In this document: piece after piece, positions 1 to 8,236 of the stretch
Position numbering within the stretch: the stretch's first letter is position 1
Layout of the letters: every line of letters starts with the position of its first letter
Source: Deltaproteobacteria bacterium
Lineage (GTDB): Bacteria > Desulfobacterota_B > Binatia > UBA9968
Direction of reading: 5' to 3'
NCBI GenBank assembly: GCA_016193385.1
Contig: JACPSF010000202.1
Coordinates: 1-17,071 of the forward strand
Length of the DNA: 17,071 bases
Translations under genes and position numbers: made by a program
The notes under the pieces: model-generated
The model's input: the letters and a program-made list of their open reading frames with translations, nothing else
Database searches by the model: none
What the model was told of the DNA's origin: nothing

Positions 1-924
1 CGGCTCTTCTTGATGCGCCACAAGGGAGATTTTTTGAAGAAATGTCCCGGCAGCGAGGGACAGGTGTGCTGCAACTATTTTGTCATCAACTTCGCGAGCA
101 ATTGCCCGATGGGGTGCAGCTATTGCTACCTCCAGGAATATCTGGTCCACAATCCCGCGCTGAAAGTTTTCAGCAACGTGGATGACTTGATCGAGGAGGC
201 CCACAGGCTACTCAGCCGCCATCGCCGTTTTCTCTTTCGCATCGGCACCGGGGAAATCACGGACAGCCTCGCCCTGGATCCCTATATCGGCTTTTCCGCT
301 GAAGTGATCCCATTTTTCGCCGCGCAGCCGAACGTGCTCCTCGAGCTCAAGACCAAGAGCGATCGGGTCGAGGGGCTGTTGGGGTTGGATGCCAAAGATC
401 GGGTCGTCGTCTCGTGGTCGATGAATCCTGAGCGCGTGATCGAACGCGACGAGCATCTGACCGCCTCCTTTGAGGAGCGGCTAGTGGCCGCCCGCCGCTG
501 TCAGGAGGCGGGATACAAATTGGGCTTCCACTTCGATCCTCTGATCGAGTATCCCGGCTGGGAGCCGGATTATCGGGAGATGGTCGAGCGGATCTTCGCC
601 ACGATAGACCATCGCAGGATCGCCTGGATCAGCATGGGGGTGTTGCGGAACACCCCGGGCTTGAAGCGGATGATGCGGGAGCGATTTCCCTCCACGGACC
701 TGCTTTCCGGAGAACAGGTCCTTTGTCCCGACGGCAAGATGCGCTATTTCCAACCCCTGCGCGTGAGCATGTATCGCAAGATGCTCGGCTGGATCCGCAG
801 CGCCGCACCGATAGTTTTCGTTTATCTCTGCATGGAATCGAAGGAGGTCTGGGAGCAGGTCTTTGGTTTTGCCCCAAGCTGTGAAAAGGAGCTTGGCAGC
901 CGCCTGGCTAATTTTCGATTTTAG
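1..924 (+). CDS. Spore photoproduct lyase (SPL)-family radical SAM protein, 5' end cut by window edge
   Basis: The frame is open from the first base of the window, so the true start lies upstream and only the C-terminal ~307 residues are visible. The sequence NCPMGCSYCYLQ carries the radical-SAM Cx3Cx2C triad (codons at 103, 115 and 124) that binds a 4Fe-4S cluster and S-adenosylmethionine. The preceding CPG...CC.Y and the NCP.xCxYCxLQ.Y block are typical of the SPL family. In the true Bacillus enzyme, which repairs the spore photoproduct thymine dimer, a hydrogen-donating cysteine follows the cluster. In the aligned stretch here (GTGEITDSLALD, about 250-285) I see no cysteine, so this resembles the SPL-like family of non-sporulating bacteria, whose substrate I cannot name. 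The last residues (NFRF) and the stop are encoded by a repeat element shared with the junction before argJ. murI follows after 24 nt. Confidence 0.85.
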   Translation, partial: RLFLMRHKGDFLKKCPGSEGQVCCNYFVINFASNCPMGCSYCYLQEYLVHNPALKVFSNVDDLIEEAHRLLSRHRRFLFRIGTGEITDSLALDPYIGFSAEVIPFFAAQPNVLLELKTKSDRVEGLLGLDAKDRVVVSWSMNPERVIERDEHLTASFEERLVAARRCQEAGYKLGFHFDPLIEYPGWEPDYREMVERIFATIDHRRIAWISMGVLRNTPGLKRMMRERFPSTDLLSGEQVLCPDGKMRYFQPLRVSMYRKMLGWIRSAAPIVFVYLCMESKEVWEQVFGFAPSCEKELGSRLANFRF

Positions 925-948
925 ATTTCGGCAATCCAAAATCCAAAA
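908..948. repeat. Heptad inverted repeat array A (SPL-family gene / murI junction)
   Basis: Two TTTTNGA heptads on the left and two TCCAAAA-type heptads (the complement of TTTTGGA) on the right flank a short CGGCAA centre. The array therefore reads as a palindrome built from 7-nt units. It overlaps the last codons of the upstream gene and fills the whole murI leader. The reverse complement of array B (5451-5502) contains a 19-nt exact match (AATTTTCGATTTTAGATTT) and a 14-nt exact match (CGGCAATCCAAAAT) to it. The copies differ by about 10 extra nt in B, roughly one repeat unit. Confidence 0.8.
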
Positions 949-1746
949 ATGAATAAAGACAGTCCCGTAGGAGTGTTCGACTCGGGAATTGGCGGCCTGA
1001 CCGTCTTGCAGCGAATTATGAAGGCGCTGCCGCGGGAAAACACCGTCTACCTGGGCGATACCGCTCGATCGCCGTACGGCACCAAGTCGGCTGAGACCGT
1101 GCTGCGCTACTCGTTCGAGAACAGCGACTTTCTGATTCAGAAAGGGGTCAAGCTCGTGGTTGTCGCTTGCAATACTTCAACCGCCATCGCTCTCGAGGCG
1201 TTGAAAGAATCCCTCTCCGTCCCGGTCGTGGGGGTGATCGAGCCTGGCGTCAAGCGCGCGCTGGAAAAGACCAGCAGTAAAAGGATCGGCGTGATCGGCA
1301 CCGAAGCCACCATCCAAAGCGGCGCTTATACTCGGGCTCTGAAGGCGTTGGATTCCGGCGTCGAGGTCTATAGCCGCTCCTGCCCGTTGTTCGTTCCTCT
1401 GGTCGAAGAAGGTTGGCTCGACCATCCCGTAGTAAACATGACCGTGGAGAGCTATCTCGGGAGCCTCAAGCAGAGCGGCATTGACACCCTTATCCTCGGC
1501 TGCACCCATTATCCACTGCTCAAGAAGGCGATTCGAAAGTTCATGGGCCGAGGGATTGAGCTCGTCGATTCGGCGGAAGAGACCGCCAAGGCGGTGGGAG
1601 CGATTCTAAGGCAGAGGTCCCTGGGGCGAACGCGGGGAAAGGGTAGTGCGAGCTTCTTTGTCACCGATGTCCCGGACCGCTTCGTCAAGGTAGGCCGCCG
1701 CTTTTTGGGTGAGAAAGTGGACTCCGCCGTCAGAATTGAGCGCTAG
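949..1746 (+). CDS. murI: Glutamate racemase
   Basis: Interconverts L- and D-glutamate in the cytoplasm, supplying D-Glu for peptidoglycan stem peptides. At 265 residues it has the usual family length. Hallmarks are GVFDSGIGGLTV at the N-terminus (D11, S12), the first catalytic cysteine in ACNT (C74) and the second in GCTHYP (C185, with H187), which together form the two-base racemase pair. YLGDTARSPYG and the VDSAEETA tail are also typical. The ATG at 949 is the only sensible start, because later in-frame starts would remove the substrate loop. I see no Shine-Dalgarno sequence: the leader consists of repeat array A. The gene lies between the SPL-family gene and secA, with no functional link visible. 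The assignment is secure. Confidence 0.97.
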   Translation: MNKDSPVGVFDSGIGGLTVLQRIMKALPRENTVYLGDTARSPYGTKSAETVLRYSFENSDFLIQKGVKLVVVACNTSTAIALEALKESLSVPVVGVIEPGVKRALEKTSSKRIGVIGTEATIQSGAYTRALKALDSGVEVYSRSCPLFVPLVEEGWLDHPVVNMTVESYLGSLKQSGIDTLILGCTHYPLLKKAIRKFMGRGIELVDSAEETAKAVGAILRQRSLGRTRGKGSASFFVTDVPDRFVKVGRRFLGEKVDSAVRIER

Positions 1747-1848
1747 CGACAAGGGAAAGCGTCCATCGTCCCCACAACTCCCACAATTCGTACGCGCCAA
1801 CCTGCCTTCTTGTATCTCTGCGCCTGAATCGTGTATTTTAAATTTGAT

Positions 1849-4800
1849 ATGCTTCGTTTGATCACAAAAATCGTCGGAAGCAAGAACGACCGGGAGTTAA
1901 AGAGGATCCAGCCGATCGTAGATCAGATCAGCGCCCTGGAGTCCCAATACCAAAAGCTCGGCAACGCGGAGCTCAAGTCCAAGACGGAGGAATTTAAACA
2001 GCGGCTTCAGGAGGAGACCGCCGCCTCACGTGCCAACCTCGAAGAGAGTCGCGCCCGGGTTTTTGCCGCGCCGGGAGAAGACCGGGAAAAGCTGAGGGAA
2101 GAACTGGATAAACTTGAAAACGAGCTGCGCGAGAGCGAAGCCGGGATCCTTGGCGAGATCCTCCCGGAGGCATTCGCAGCGGTTCGGGAATCTTCGAAGC
2201 GAACCACCGCCATGCGCCATTTCGACGTGCAACTGGTGGGCGGGGTCGTGCTTCACGAAGGCAGGATCGCCGAGATGAAGACGGGCGAAGGGAAGACGTT
2301 GGTGGCCACGCTCGCGCTCTATCTCAATGCCCTCACCGGTCGAGGAACGCACCTCATCACGGTCAATGATTACCTGGCGCGCCGGGACGTGCAGTGGATG
2401 GGCCCGATCTTTCACTTGCTCGGTCTGAGCGTGGCCTCGATCGTTCATGAGGCGAGTTTTCTCTTCGACCCGACATATATACCCAAGGACTACCGCTTCC
2501 TCAATCTGCGCCCGATCACCCGGCAGGAGGCCTATCGCGCGGACGTCACTTATGGGACCAACAACGAATTCGGCTTCGATTATTTGCGCGACAACATGAA
2601 ATTTTCCCTGGAGGAATATGCCCAGCGGGAACTCAATTTCGCCATCGTCGATGAGGTCGACAACATCCTGATCGACGAGGCCCGCACGCCGCTGATCATC
2701 TCCGGGCCCGCCGAAGAGTCGACCGACAAGTACTACATCATCGACCGGATCATTCCTAAACTGCAGCGGGGCGCGGTCATTCAGGGCGACCCCTCCCAGG
2801 AAAAGCGCGCCGCTATCGAGGCCCAGGGAGACTACACGGTCGACGAGAAGAGCAAGACCGTGACGCTCACGGAAACCGGCGTGGCGAAGGTGGAGCGCTT
2901 GCTCGGCATTCACAATCTCTACGACCCGCGCCACATCGACACCCTCCACCACGTCCACCAGGCCCTCAAGGCGCACGCGCTTTTCAAGCGCGATGTCGAT
3001 TTTGTCGTCAAGGACGGGGAGGTCATCATCGTCGATGAGTTCACCGGACGGCTGATGCCGGGTCGGCGTTGGTCGGACGGGCTCCACCAGGCGATCGAGG
3101 CCAGAGAAGGGGTGCGCATCCGCGAGGAGAACCAGACGCTGGCCACCATCACGATCCAGAACTATTTCCGCATGTACAAAAAGCTCGCAGGGATGACCGG
3201 GACCGCCGATACCGAGGCCACGGAGTTCAAGAAGATCTACAAGCTCGACGTGGTGGTGGTCCCGACGCATCGGAAGATGGTTCGTACGGACCATCCGGAC
3301 GTTGTCTACCGCAGCGAGCAGGAGAAATTCAGCGCGGTCGTGGAGGAGATCGAGGCCTGCCATGCGAAGGGCCAGCCGGTTCTGGTCGGGACCACCTCGG
3401 TCGCGAAATCCGAGCGGCTGTCCCGAATGCTGAAAAAGAAAGCGATCAAGCACAACGTTCTGAACGCGGTAAATCACGAGGCCGAGGCGACCATCATCGC
3501 CCAGGCAGGGAGATTCGCCGCCCTGACGATCGCCACGAATATGGCGGGACGCGGGACAGACATCCTGCTCGGAGGGAACCCGGAGTTTCTCGCCCGTTCG
3601 GATATGGAGAACGAATGGATCAGCCGTGCCTCCAATCTGCCCTTCCAGGGGGCCACACGCTACGAGGATGCCTTGAGGGAACTCAAGGAGAAATACGAGG
3701 AGGAGGTCCAGCGGGCTGAAACGCGCTACCGGACGCAGGCGGAGACCTACGAGCAGCAGCGGTCTGACGCCCTGAAGCGATCGACGGAGACCCAACGCAG
3801 CCTGCGCGAGCTCTCTCCCTTCCGCGAGCTGCGCCAGAAGTATGAAGAGATCTCTGCAACGGAGCTGATCGAGGCCCTGCACGAGATGCGGAGCATTCCG
3901 GAGCGCTACCTGGAAGTGAAGGAGAGCCTCGAGTCCTCCTTGCTGTCCGCCGCTGGTGCGGGGGTGGACGAGACCCGGCGAGCTTTCGAGGAGGCGCTGC
4001 GCGCCTTCGGCGAATACCTTGAGCGCTGGGAGGAGGCGGACGGGGGAAGGCAGGACCTGATGGAGGCCCTGGATGAGAGAAGGCGCAACTACGAACAGCG
4101 GATCAACGACTATGAGTTTGCCGTGACGAATCTCATCCTGTCCCGGGGCGGAGAGGCGTCGGTGGTGACGGAGTACGAGGAGGCGCGCCGCGCGTTTGAG
4201 CAGGCGGAAGCGCGCTGCGAGGAGGTCCGCCAGCCTTATGAGGAGGCGATCCGCCAGGCGCAGCGCAACTACGAGACCAAGCGCCAGGAATATGTGCGCA
4301 CCGTGGAGGAGATTCGCGAACAACTGGAGAAGGCTCCCGAGGCCTACCGCCAGAGGTACGAGGAGATCCTGGAACGGTATAAGACGGTGTGCGCCGAGGA
4401 GCGGGACAAGGTCATCGGCGCCGGCGGGCTCCACATCCTGGGGACCGAGCGGCACGAGAGCCGGAGGATCGACAACCAGCTGCGCGGGAGGTCCGGGCGA
4501 CAAGGCGATCCCGGCTCGTCGCGCTTCTATCTGTCGCTCGAGGACGATCTCATGCGGATCTTTGGGGCGGACCGGATTCAATCGATCATGAACCGCCTGG
4601 GGATGGAGGAGGGGGTCCCCATCGAGCACGGGCTCGTGACCCGTGCCATCGAAAATGCGCAGAAAAAGGTTGAGGCCCACAACTTCGATATTCGAAAGCA
4701 TCTCCTGGAATACGATGACGTGATGAACAAGCAGCGCGAGGTGATCTACCATCGGAGGCGCGAGGTTCTCAAAGGCGCGAATCTCAAGGAAGAAGTCCTG

Positions 4801-5445
4801 GAGATGGGGCAGGGGCTGGTAGAGCAGCTCGTCGGACGCTACGCGGACAAAGACCACGATCCTTCGGAGTGGGATCTGGCCGCCCTGAACGAGGCGCTGC
4901 ATCATCAGTTTAACTTCCGCCTCAATCTCAACCCGGAGGAACGAGACCATTTGAGTTTGGAGGGACTCGCGGACAGGGTCGTGGAGCAGGTGACCCAGGT
5001 CTATCAGGGGAAAGAAGAACGCTTCGGTTCCGAGCTGCTCCGACAGCTGGAAAAGATCATCATGCTTCAGACGATCGATGGTCTCTGGAAAGACCATCTG
5101 CTCAATATGGACCATCTCAAGGAGGGGATCGGGCTGCGCGGCTACGGGCAGAAGAACCCTCTCCAGGAGTATCAGAAAGAGGGCTTCGAGATGTTCGAGG
5201 AGATGGTCGGCCGCATCGAGGAAGATGTGGTGCAGAAGCTCTATACTATAGAGATGGCACGGGAGGAAGCGGTGGCTGAGATGGAGGTACAGCGCCGGCC
5301 GCAGAGAATGGTATTGAGTCATGGCGGTGACGGCGAGGCCCAGGCCCGGGCGACGCCGGTAAAGCGCCAGGGAAGCAAGGTCGGCAGAAATGATCCCTGT
5401 CCCTGCGGCAGCGGGAAAAAGTACAAGCGTTGCTGCGGAAAGTGA
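1849..5445 (+). CDS. secA: Preprotein translocase ATPase SecA with a very large insertion in NBD2
   Basis: Peripheral motor ATPase that drives preproteins through SecYEG. I chose ATG 1849 because the product then begins [17 protein letters not shown] like other SecAs; an in-frame GTG at 1831 would add six residues. In ATG-based numbering, visible motifs are Walker A MKTGEGKT (143-150), DEVD box (268-271), motif [15 protein letters not shown] (564-577), [23 protein letters not shown] (865-887), the scaffold [13 protein letters not shown], and a C-terminal zinc-binding SEC-C motif ending [18 protein letters not shown]. The length is 1198 residues, against about 830-1000 usually. The excess comes mainly from ~245 extra residues between motif V and AGGLHI (about 580-855), rich in Glu, Arg and Tyr and coiled-coil-like. 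Smaller insertions sit near residues 56-98 and 204-224. No Shine-Dalgarno is evident. All catalytic motifs are intact. Confidence 0.97.
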   Translation: MLRLITKIVGSKNDRELKRIQPIVDQISALESQYQKLGNAELKSKTEEFKQRLQEETAASRANLEESRARVFAAPGEDREKLREELDKLENELRESEAGILGEILPEAFAAVRESSKRTTAMRHFDVQLVGGVVLHEGRIAEMKTGEGKTLVATLALYLNALTGRGTHLITVNDYLARRDVQWMGPIFHLLGLSVASIVHEASFLFDPTYIPKDYRFLNLRPITRQEAYRADVTYGTNNEFGFDYLRDNMKFSLEEYAQRELNFAIVDEVDNILIDEARTPLIISGPAEESTDKYYIIDRIIPKLQRGAVIQGDPSQEKRAAIEAQGDYTVDEKSKTVTLTETGVAKVERLLGIHNLYDPRHIDTLHHVHQALKAHALFKRDVDFVVKDGEVIIVDEFTGRLMPGRRWSDGLHQAIEAREGVRIREENQTLATITIQNYFRMYKKLAGMTGTADTEATEFKKIYKLDVVVVPTHRKMVRTDHPDVVYRSEQEKFSAVVEEIEACHAKGQPVLVGTTSVAKSERLSRMLKKKAIKHNVLNAVNHEAEATIIAQAGRFAALTIATNMAGRGTDILLGGNPEFLARSDMENEWISRASNLPFQGATRYEDALRELKEKYEEEVQRAETRYRTQAETYEQQRSDALKRSTETQRSLRELSPFRELRQKYEEISATELIEALHEMRSIPERYLEVKESLESSLLSAAGAGVDETRRAFEEALRAFGEYLERWEEADGGRQDLMEALDERRRNYEQRINDYEFAVTNLILSRGGEASVVTEYEEARRAFEQAEARCEEVRQPYEEAIRQAQRNYETKRQEYVRTVEEIREQLEKAPEAYRQRYEEILERYKTVCAEERDKVIGAGGLHILGTERHESRRIDNQLRGRSGRQGDPGSSRFYLSLEDDLMRIFGADRIQSIMNRLGMEEGVPIEHGLVTRAIENAQKKVEAHNFDIRKHLLEYDDVMNKQREVIYHRRREVLKGANLKEEVLEMGQGLVEQLVGRYADKDHDPSEWDLAALNEALHHQFNFRLNLNPEERDHLSLEGLADRVVEQVTQVYQGKEERFGSELLRQLEKIIMLQTIDGLWKDHLLNMDHLKEGIGLRGYGQKNPLQEYQKEGFEMFEEMVGRIEEDVVQKLYTIEMAREEAVAEMEVQRRPQRMVLSHGGDGEAQARATPVKRQGSKVGRNDPCPCGSGKKYKRCCGK

Positions 5446-5450
5446 CCATC

Positions 5451-5502
5451 CATTTTGAATTTTGGATTGCCGATTTAATCTAAAATCTAAAATCGAAAAT
5501 TG
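5451..5502. repeat. Heptad inverted repeat array B (secA / argJ junction)
   Basis: The left half has TTTTGNA heptads (TTTTGAA, TTTTGGA). After a TTGCCGATT centre, the right half has ATCTAAA, ATCTAAA and ATCGAAA, whose complements are again TTTTNGA-type units. The array is AT-rich amid GC-rich genes and begins 6 nt after the secA stop. It is an inverted copy of array A (908-948), sharing exact stretches of 19 and 14 nt. It could fold as a hairpin in the transcript, but no clear U-tract terminator follows, so I call it only a repeat. Confidence 0.8.
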
Positions 5503-5528
5503 TCAGTGAGCGGCGGGCACGAACAGCG

Positions 5529-6716
5529 ATGAGTACTATCAGGGTTCCCGGATTTAAGTTCGCCGGGGTGGCCTGTGGGATCAAGAAAAGCCGGAGGAAA
5601 GATTTCGCCTTCATCCTTTCCGAGCGCCCGGCCACGGCCGCGGCGCTTTTCACGACCAATTGGGTCAGGGCAGCTCCCGTGATCGTCGGCATGAGGCGGA
5701 TGAGGCGCGGCCTCATCCAGGCGGTCGTGATCAACAGCGGCATCGCCAACGCCTGCACGGGAGCGCAGGGTGTTCGAGATGCCGAGGCCACGTGTCGCGA
5801 GGCCGCTTTGAGCCTCGACATCGATCCGGACCTGGTTCTGCCCTCCTCCACCGGACTGATCGGAGTTCCCCTGCCCATGGATAAAATTCTGAGCGGCATC
5901 GAAAAAGCCGCCGCCGTGCTTTCCGACGGCTCTTTTTTTCAAGCTGCCAGAGCGATTCTCACTACCGACCGCTTCATCAAGACGGCTTCGGCGAGCTGTC
6001 GCCTGGCTGGGAAGCGGGTCGTGGTGGCGGGAATGGCGAAAGGGGCAGGGATGATCGCGCCCAAGGTGGCGACCATGCTCGCCTATATTTTAACCGACGC
6101 GGCTGTGGAGCCGCGCTGCCTGAGAGCGATTCTAAGAAACGCGGCCGCCAAGACCTTCAACGCGATCACCGTCGACGGCGACATGAGCACGAACGATACG
6201 GTTTTATTCCTGGCCAACGGTGTAGCCGGGAACCCACCGGTAAGAAGCGGGAGCAGAGAAGAAGAGGTTCTTTTGAACGTGGTCAAGGAACTGATGCGGA
6301 GTCTAGCCTTAAAGCTCGTTGAAGACGGGGAAGGGGCGACCAAGGTGGTGGAGGTTCGGGTTCTCGGATCACGCTCCGCCGCGGAGGCGAGAAAGATCGC
6401 CTATACCGTGGCCACCTCCCAGCTCGTCAAGACCGCCTTCTACGGCGAGGACCCCAACTATGGCCGGATTATGGCGGCGATCGGCAGGGCCGAAGTTCCC
6501 ATCAAGCCCGAGCGGGTAGATGTCTCCTTTGACGCAGTGACGGTGGTCAAGAGAGGGGTGGGCGTGAATTCCACGGAGCAGGAGGCCGCGCGGGTTCTAA
6601 AGCAGCCCTCCTTCAGCGTCCGGATTCACCTGCATCAAGGAAAGGCATCGGTCTCTGTGTGGACGTCCGACTTGAGTCACGAATACGTCCGCATCAACTC
6701 CGCTTATCGAACGTAA
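5529..6716 (+). CDS. argJ: Bifunctional ornithine acetyltransferase / N-acetylglutamate synthase
   Basis: Transfers the acetyl group from N-acetylornithine to glutamate in the cyclic arginine pathway; many family members also use acetyl-CoA to make N-acetylglutamate. At 395 residues it is full length. The precursor cleaves itself at the Ala-Thr bond in KGAGMIAPKVATML, making T182 the new N-terminal nucleophile of the beta chain. STGLIG (107-112) forms the oxyanion region. TVDGDMSTNDT (214-224), EDPNYGRIMAAIGRAE (307-322) and the C-terminal NSAYRT are family signatures. ATG 5529 gives the expected N-terminus (VPGFKFAGVACGIK). The ribosome-binding site is poor, and the 83-nt gap after secA contains array B. 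It converges with the amylase-family gene, whose stop lies 21 nt away. Whether it is mono- or bifunctional cannot be read from the sequence. Confidence 0.96.
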   Translation: MSTIRVPGFKFAGVACGIKKSRRKDFAFILSERPATAAALFTTNWVRAAPVIVGMRRMRRGLIQAVVINSGIANACTGAQGVRDAEATCREAALSLDIDPDLVLPSSTGLIGVPLPMDKILSGIEKAAAVLSDGSFFQAARAILTTDRFIKTASASCRLAGKRVVVAGMAKGAGMIAPKVATMLAYILTDAAVEPRCLRAILRNAAAKTFNAITVDGDMSTNDTVLFLANGVAGNPPVRSGSREEEVLLNVVKELMRSLALKLVEDGEGATKVVEVRVLGSRSAAEARKIAYTVATSQLVKTAFYGEDPNYGRIMAAIGRAEVPIKPERVDVSFDAVTVVKRGVGVNSTEQEAARVLKQPSFSVRIHLHQGKASVSVWTSDLSHEYVRINSAYRT

Positions 6717-6721
6717 TCCGC

Positions 6722-6744
6722 CCCGTGAGGGAGTATTTCACGGG
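6722..6744. terminator. Possible bidirectional terminator hairpin between argJ and the amylase gene
   Basis: A perfect 7-bp inverted repeat, CCCGTGA / TCACGGG, encloses a 9-nt loop in the convergent gap after argJ. The right arm includes the stop codon of the minus-strand amylase gene. Placement between convergent genes fits a shared terminator, but neither side has a clear T-run, so the call is tentative. Confidence 0.4.
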
Positions 6745-8222
6745 CGCGTGGGCGCCAGTAGACGGGCATCGAAAGGGGCGAGGTCAAGGCCGCTCAGGAG
6801 ATCGCACAATACGATTCGCTGCTGCCCCTGGAGCCCCGCAAGATCGACGGCAACGCAACACCGGGCAGGATTTGGAGCGAAATTTACGATCACAATCCGC
6901 GATCCATGCCGGTCGGCCTCCCACGTGTAGATCACCACTTGCTCGAAGCCGAAGTTTTTGTCTCCTCCCGGTTTGAGTTCGAGTAGCTTCCACTTGCCGC
7001 TGCGCATGACCTCGCCGCCGAGCGCGGCCAGAAGCTTATCGTAGAAGCCGCACACCTCGGGGTCTGATTTTTCCACCGGGCACCGACCGAGCTGGATGGG
7101 GATTTTGACCTTCCACCCGTCCAGTTGCCCCTGGTGGAAAAGGCGCATTCCAGGCAGGGTGTAAGCGATGAGCGCCGCCGCCCGATGCCGGTCAGGGGAG
7201 AAGGCCCGCGCCGCGCGCGCCTCATCATGGTTCTCCAGGAAGCGAACCGATCTTTTTTGGAAGTCGAAGTCCCTCTTCAAATGCTCCTTTACGGCCGCGG
7301 CGTTTCCGTGAAGAAGACGGTCGTAAAGGCCCTTGTCGTAGGTGTAGTCAAAACCGAGGGCCTGAAGCTTCGCCTCCAGGCCCCAGTAAACTTCGGCGAT
7401 GAGGCGAAAGTCGGAATAGATTCGCTTGACCGCGTCAATGGCCTCGGCCCAAAACTCCGTCCGGGCCGGCGCTGCCCGATCAGCCGGCTTGGTCATTTCT
7501 CCCCACGTGCGCGTAAAGACCTCGTTCAGCATCAGCATCGACATGTCGCACCGTACGCCGTCGCATTGGGAGGCGATGTCCACTAAGGTCTGGATCAACG
7601 AGGCGCGCATTCCCGGATGGGCGAAATCGAGCTGGGCGGTGTCCAACCAGGCGGGGAAGTACGGATCCCGGCCGTGGGCGAGGATTCTTCTCCCATGGAT
7701 CGTGTCGGCGAGAAAAAAGCTTTCCGGTTCGCGCCCGCGCGAGTCATCATCGCCGTGGACGTAGAACTCGGGATGGGAAAAAACCCAGGGATGATCGAGG
7801 GCCGTGTGGTTCGGTACGAAGTCGAGGATCAATCGCACACCCCTTTGGGCCAGGCGGGCGCGTAGACGCGCCAGGGCTTCGGGGCCGCCAAGGCCTTCAG
7901 CCACCCGGTACTCTTGGACCGCGTAGGGAGAGCCGAGGACGTCTTCGGAATTCCAGTCCGGAAGCGCTCGGCGGTACTCCGATTGGAGCTGCGAGAGTTC
8001 AAGGGCTATGGCTCTACCTTTAGCGCCAGTCTGCCAAACCCCCATGAGCCACACCAGATCGAAATGAAGCCGGGCCATTGCGTCTAACGCGCTGTCGGGG
8101 ACATCGTCGAGCGTGGCGGCCTGCTTCGATCCGCCAAACTCTCTGACCCAGAGCCGCGCGTTGATTTCGTAGAGGAGGGGATGGTCGGTTATTCGGCTGC
8201 CGATGGGAGGGTAAATGCTCAC
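6738..8222 (-). CDS. GH13 (alpha-amylase family) glycoside hydrolase or transglycosidase
   Basis: A 494-residue (beta/alpha)8-barrel enzyme acting on alpha-glucans or related sugars. The four GH13 motifs are complete: region I DFVPNHT (D134, N138, H139), region II GVRCDM (R224 and nucleophile D226), region III LIAEVYW (acid/base E277) and region IV FLENHDE (H332, D333). No signal peptide is seen, so it is probably cytoplasmic. A short beta domain follows the barrel. Translation probably starts at GTG 8222, 14 nt after the gatB stop, which suggests cotranscription with gatB and the DsbA-like gene. The EVYWGLEAKLQALGFDYTYDKGLYDRL stretch is not that of a classical secreted amylase. The subfamily and the substrate (maltooligosaccharide, trehalose or sucrose) are not determinable here. 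Confidence 0.9.
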   Translation of the reverse strand: MSIYPPIGSRITDHPLLYEINARLWVREFGGSKQAATLDDVPDSALDAMARLHFDLVWLMGVWQTGAKGRAIALELSQLQSEYRRALPDWNSEDVLGSPYAVQEYRVAEGLGGPEALARLRARLAQRGVRLILDFVPNHTALDHPWVFSHPEFYVHGDDDSRGREPESFFLADTIHGRRILAHGRDPYFPAWLDTAQLDFAHPGMRASLIQTLVDIASQCDGVRCDMSMLMLNEVFTRTWGEMTKPADRAAPARTEFWAEAIDAVKRIYSDFRLIAEVYWGLEAKLQALGFDYTYDKGLYDRLLHGNAAAVKEHLKRDFDFQKRSVRFLENHDEARAARAFSPDRHRAAALIAYTLPGMRLFHQGQLDGWKVKIPIQLGRCPVEKSDPEVCGFYDKLLAALGGEVMRSGKWKLLELKPGGDKNFGFEQVVIYTWEADRHGSRIVIVNFAPNPARCCVAVDLAGLQGQQRIVLCDLLSGLDLAPFDARLLAPTRP

Positions 8223-8236
8223 CGCAAATGGGATCT

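Noticed and set aside
1771..1788. Tandem CCCACAANT units in the murI-secA gap as another array
   Set aside because: Only two 9-nt units and no facing arm; too little to call.
1831..1848. GTG 1831 as the secA start
   Set aside because: It adds six residues not seen in SecA and has no ribosome site; ATG 1849 matches the family N-terminus.
2026..5322. A very long open frame (about 1098 codons) on the minus strand opposite secA
   Set aside because: It mirrors the codon periodicity of a GC-rich gene, has low-complexity Leu/Arg/His-rich sequence with no recognisable domain, and has no start signals. SecA on the plus strand is certain.
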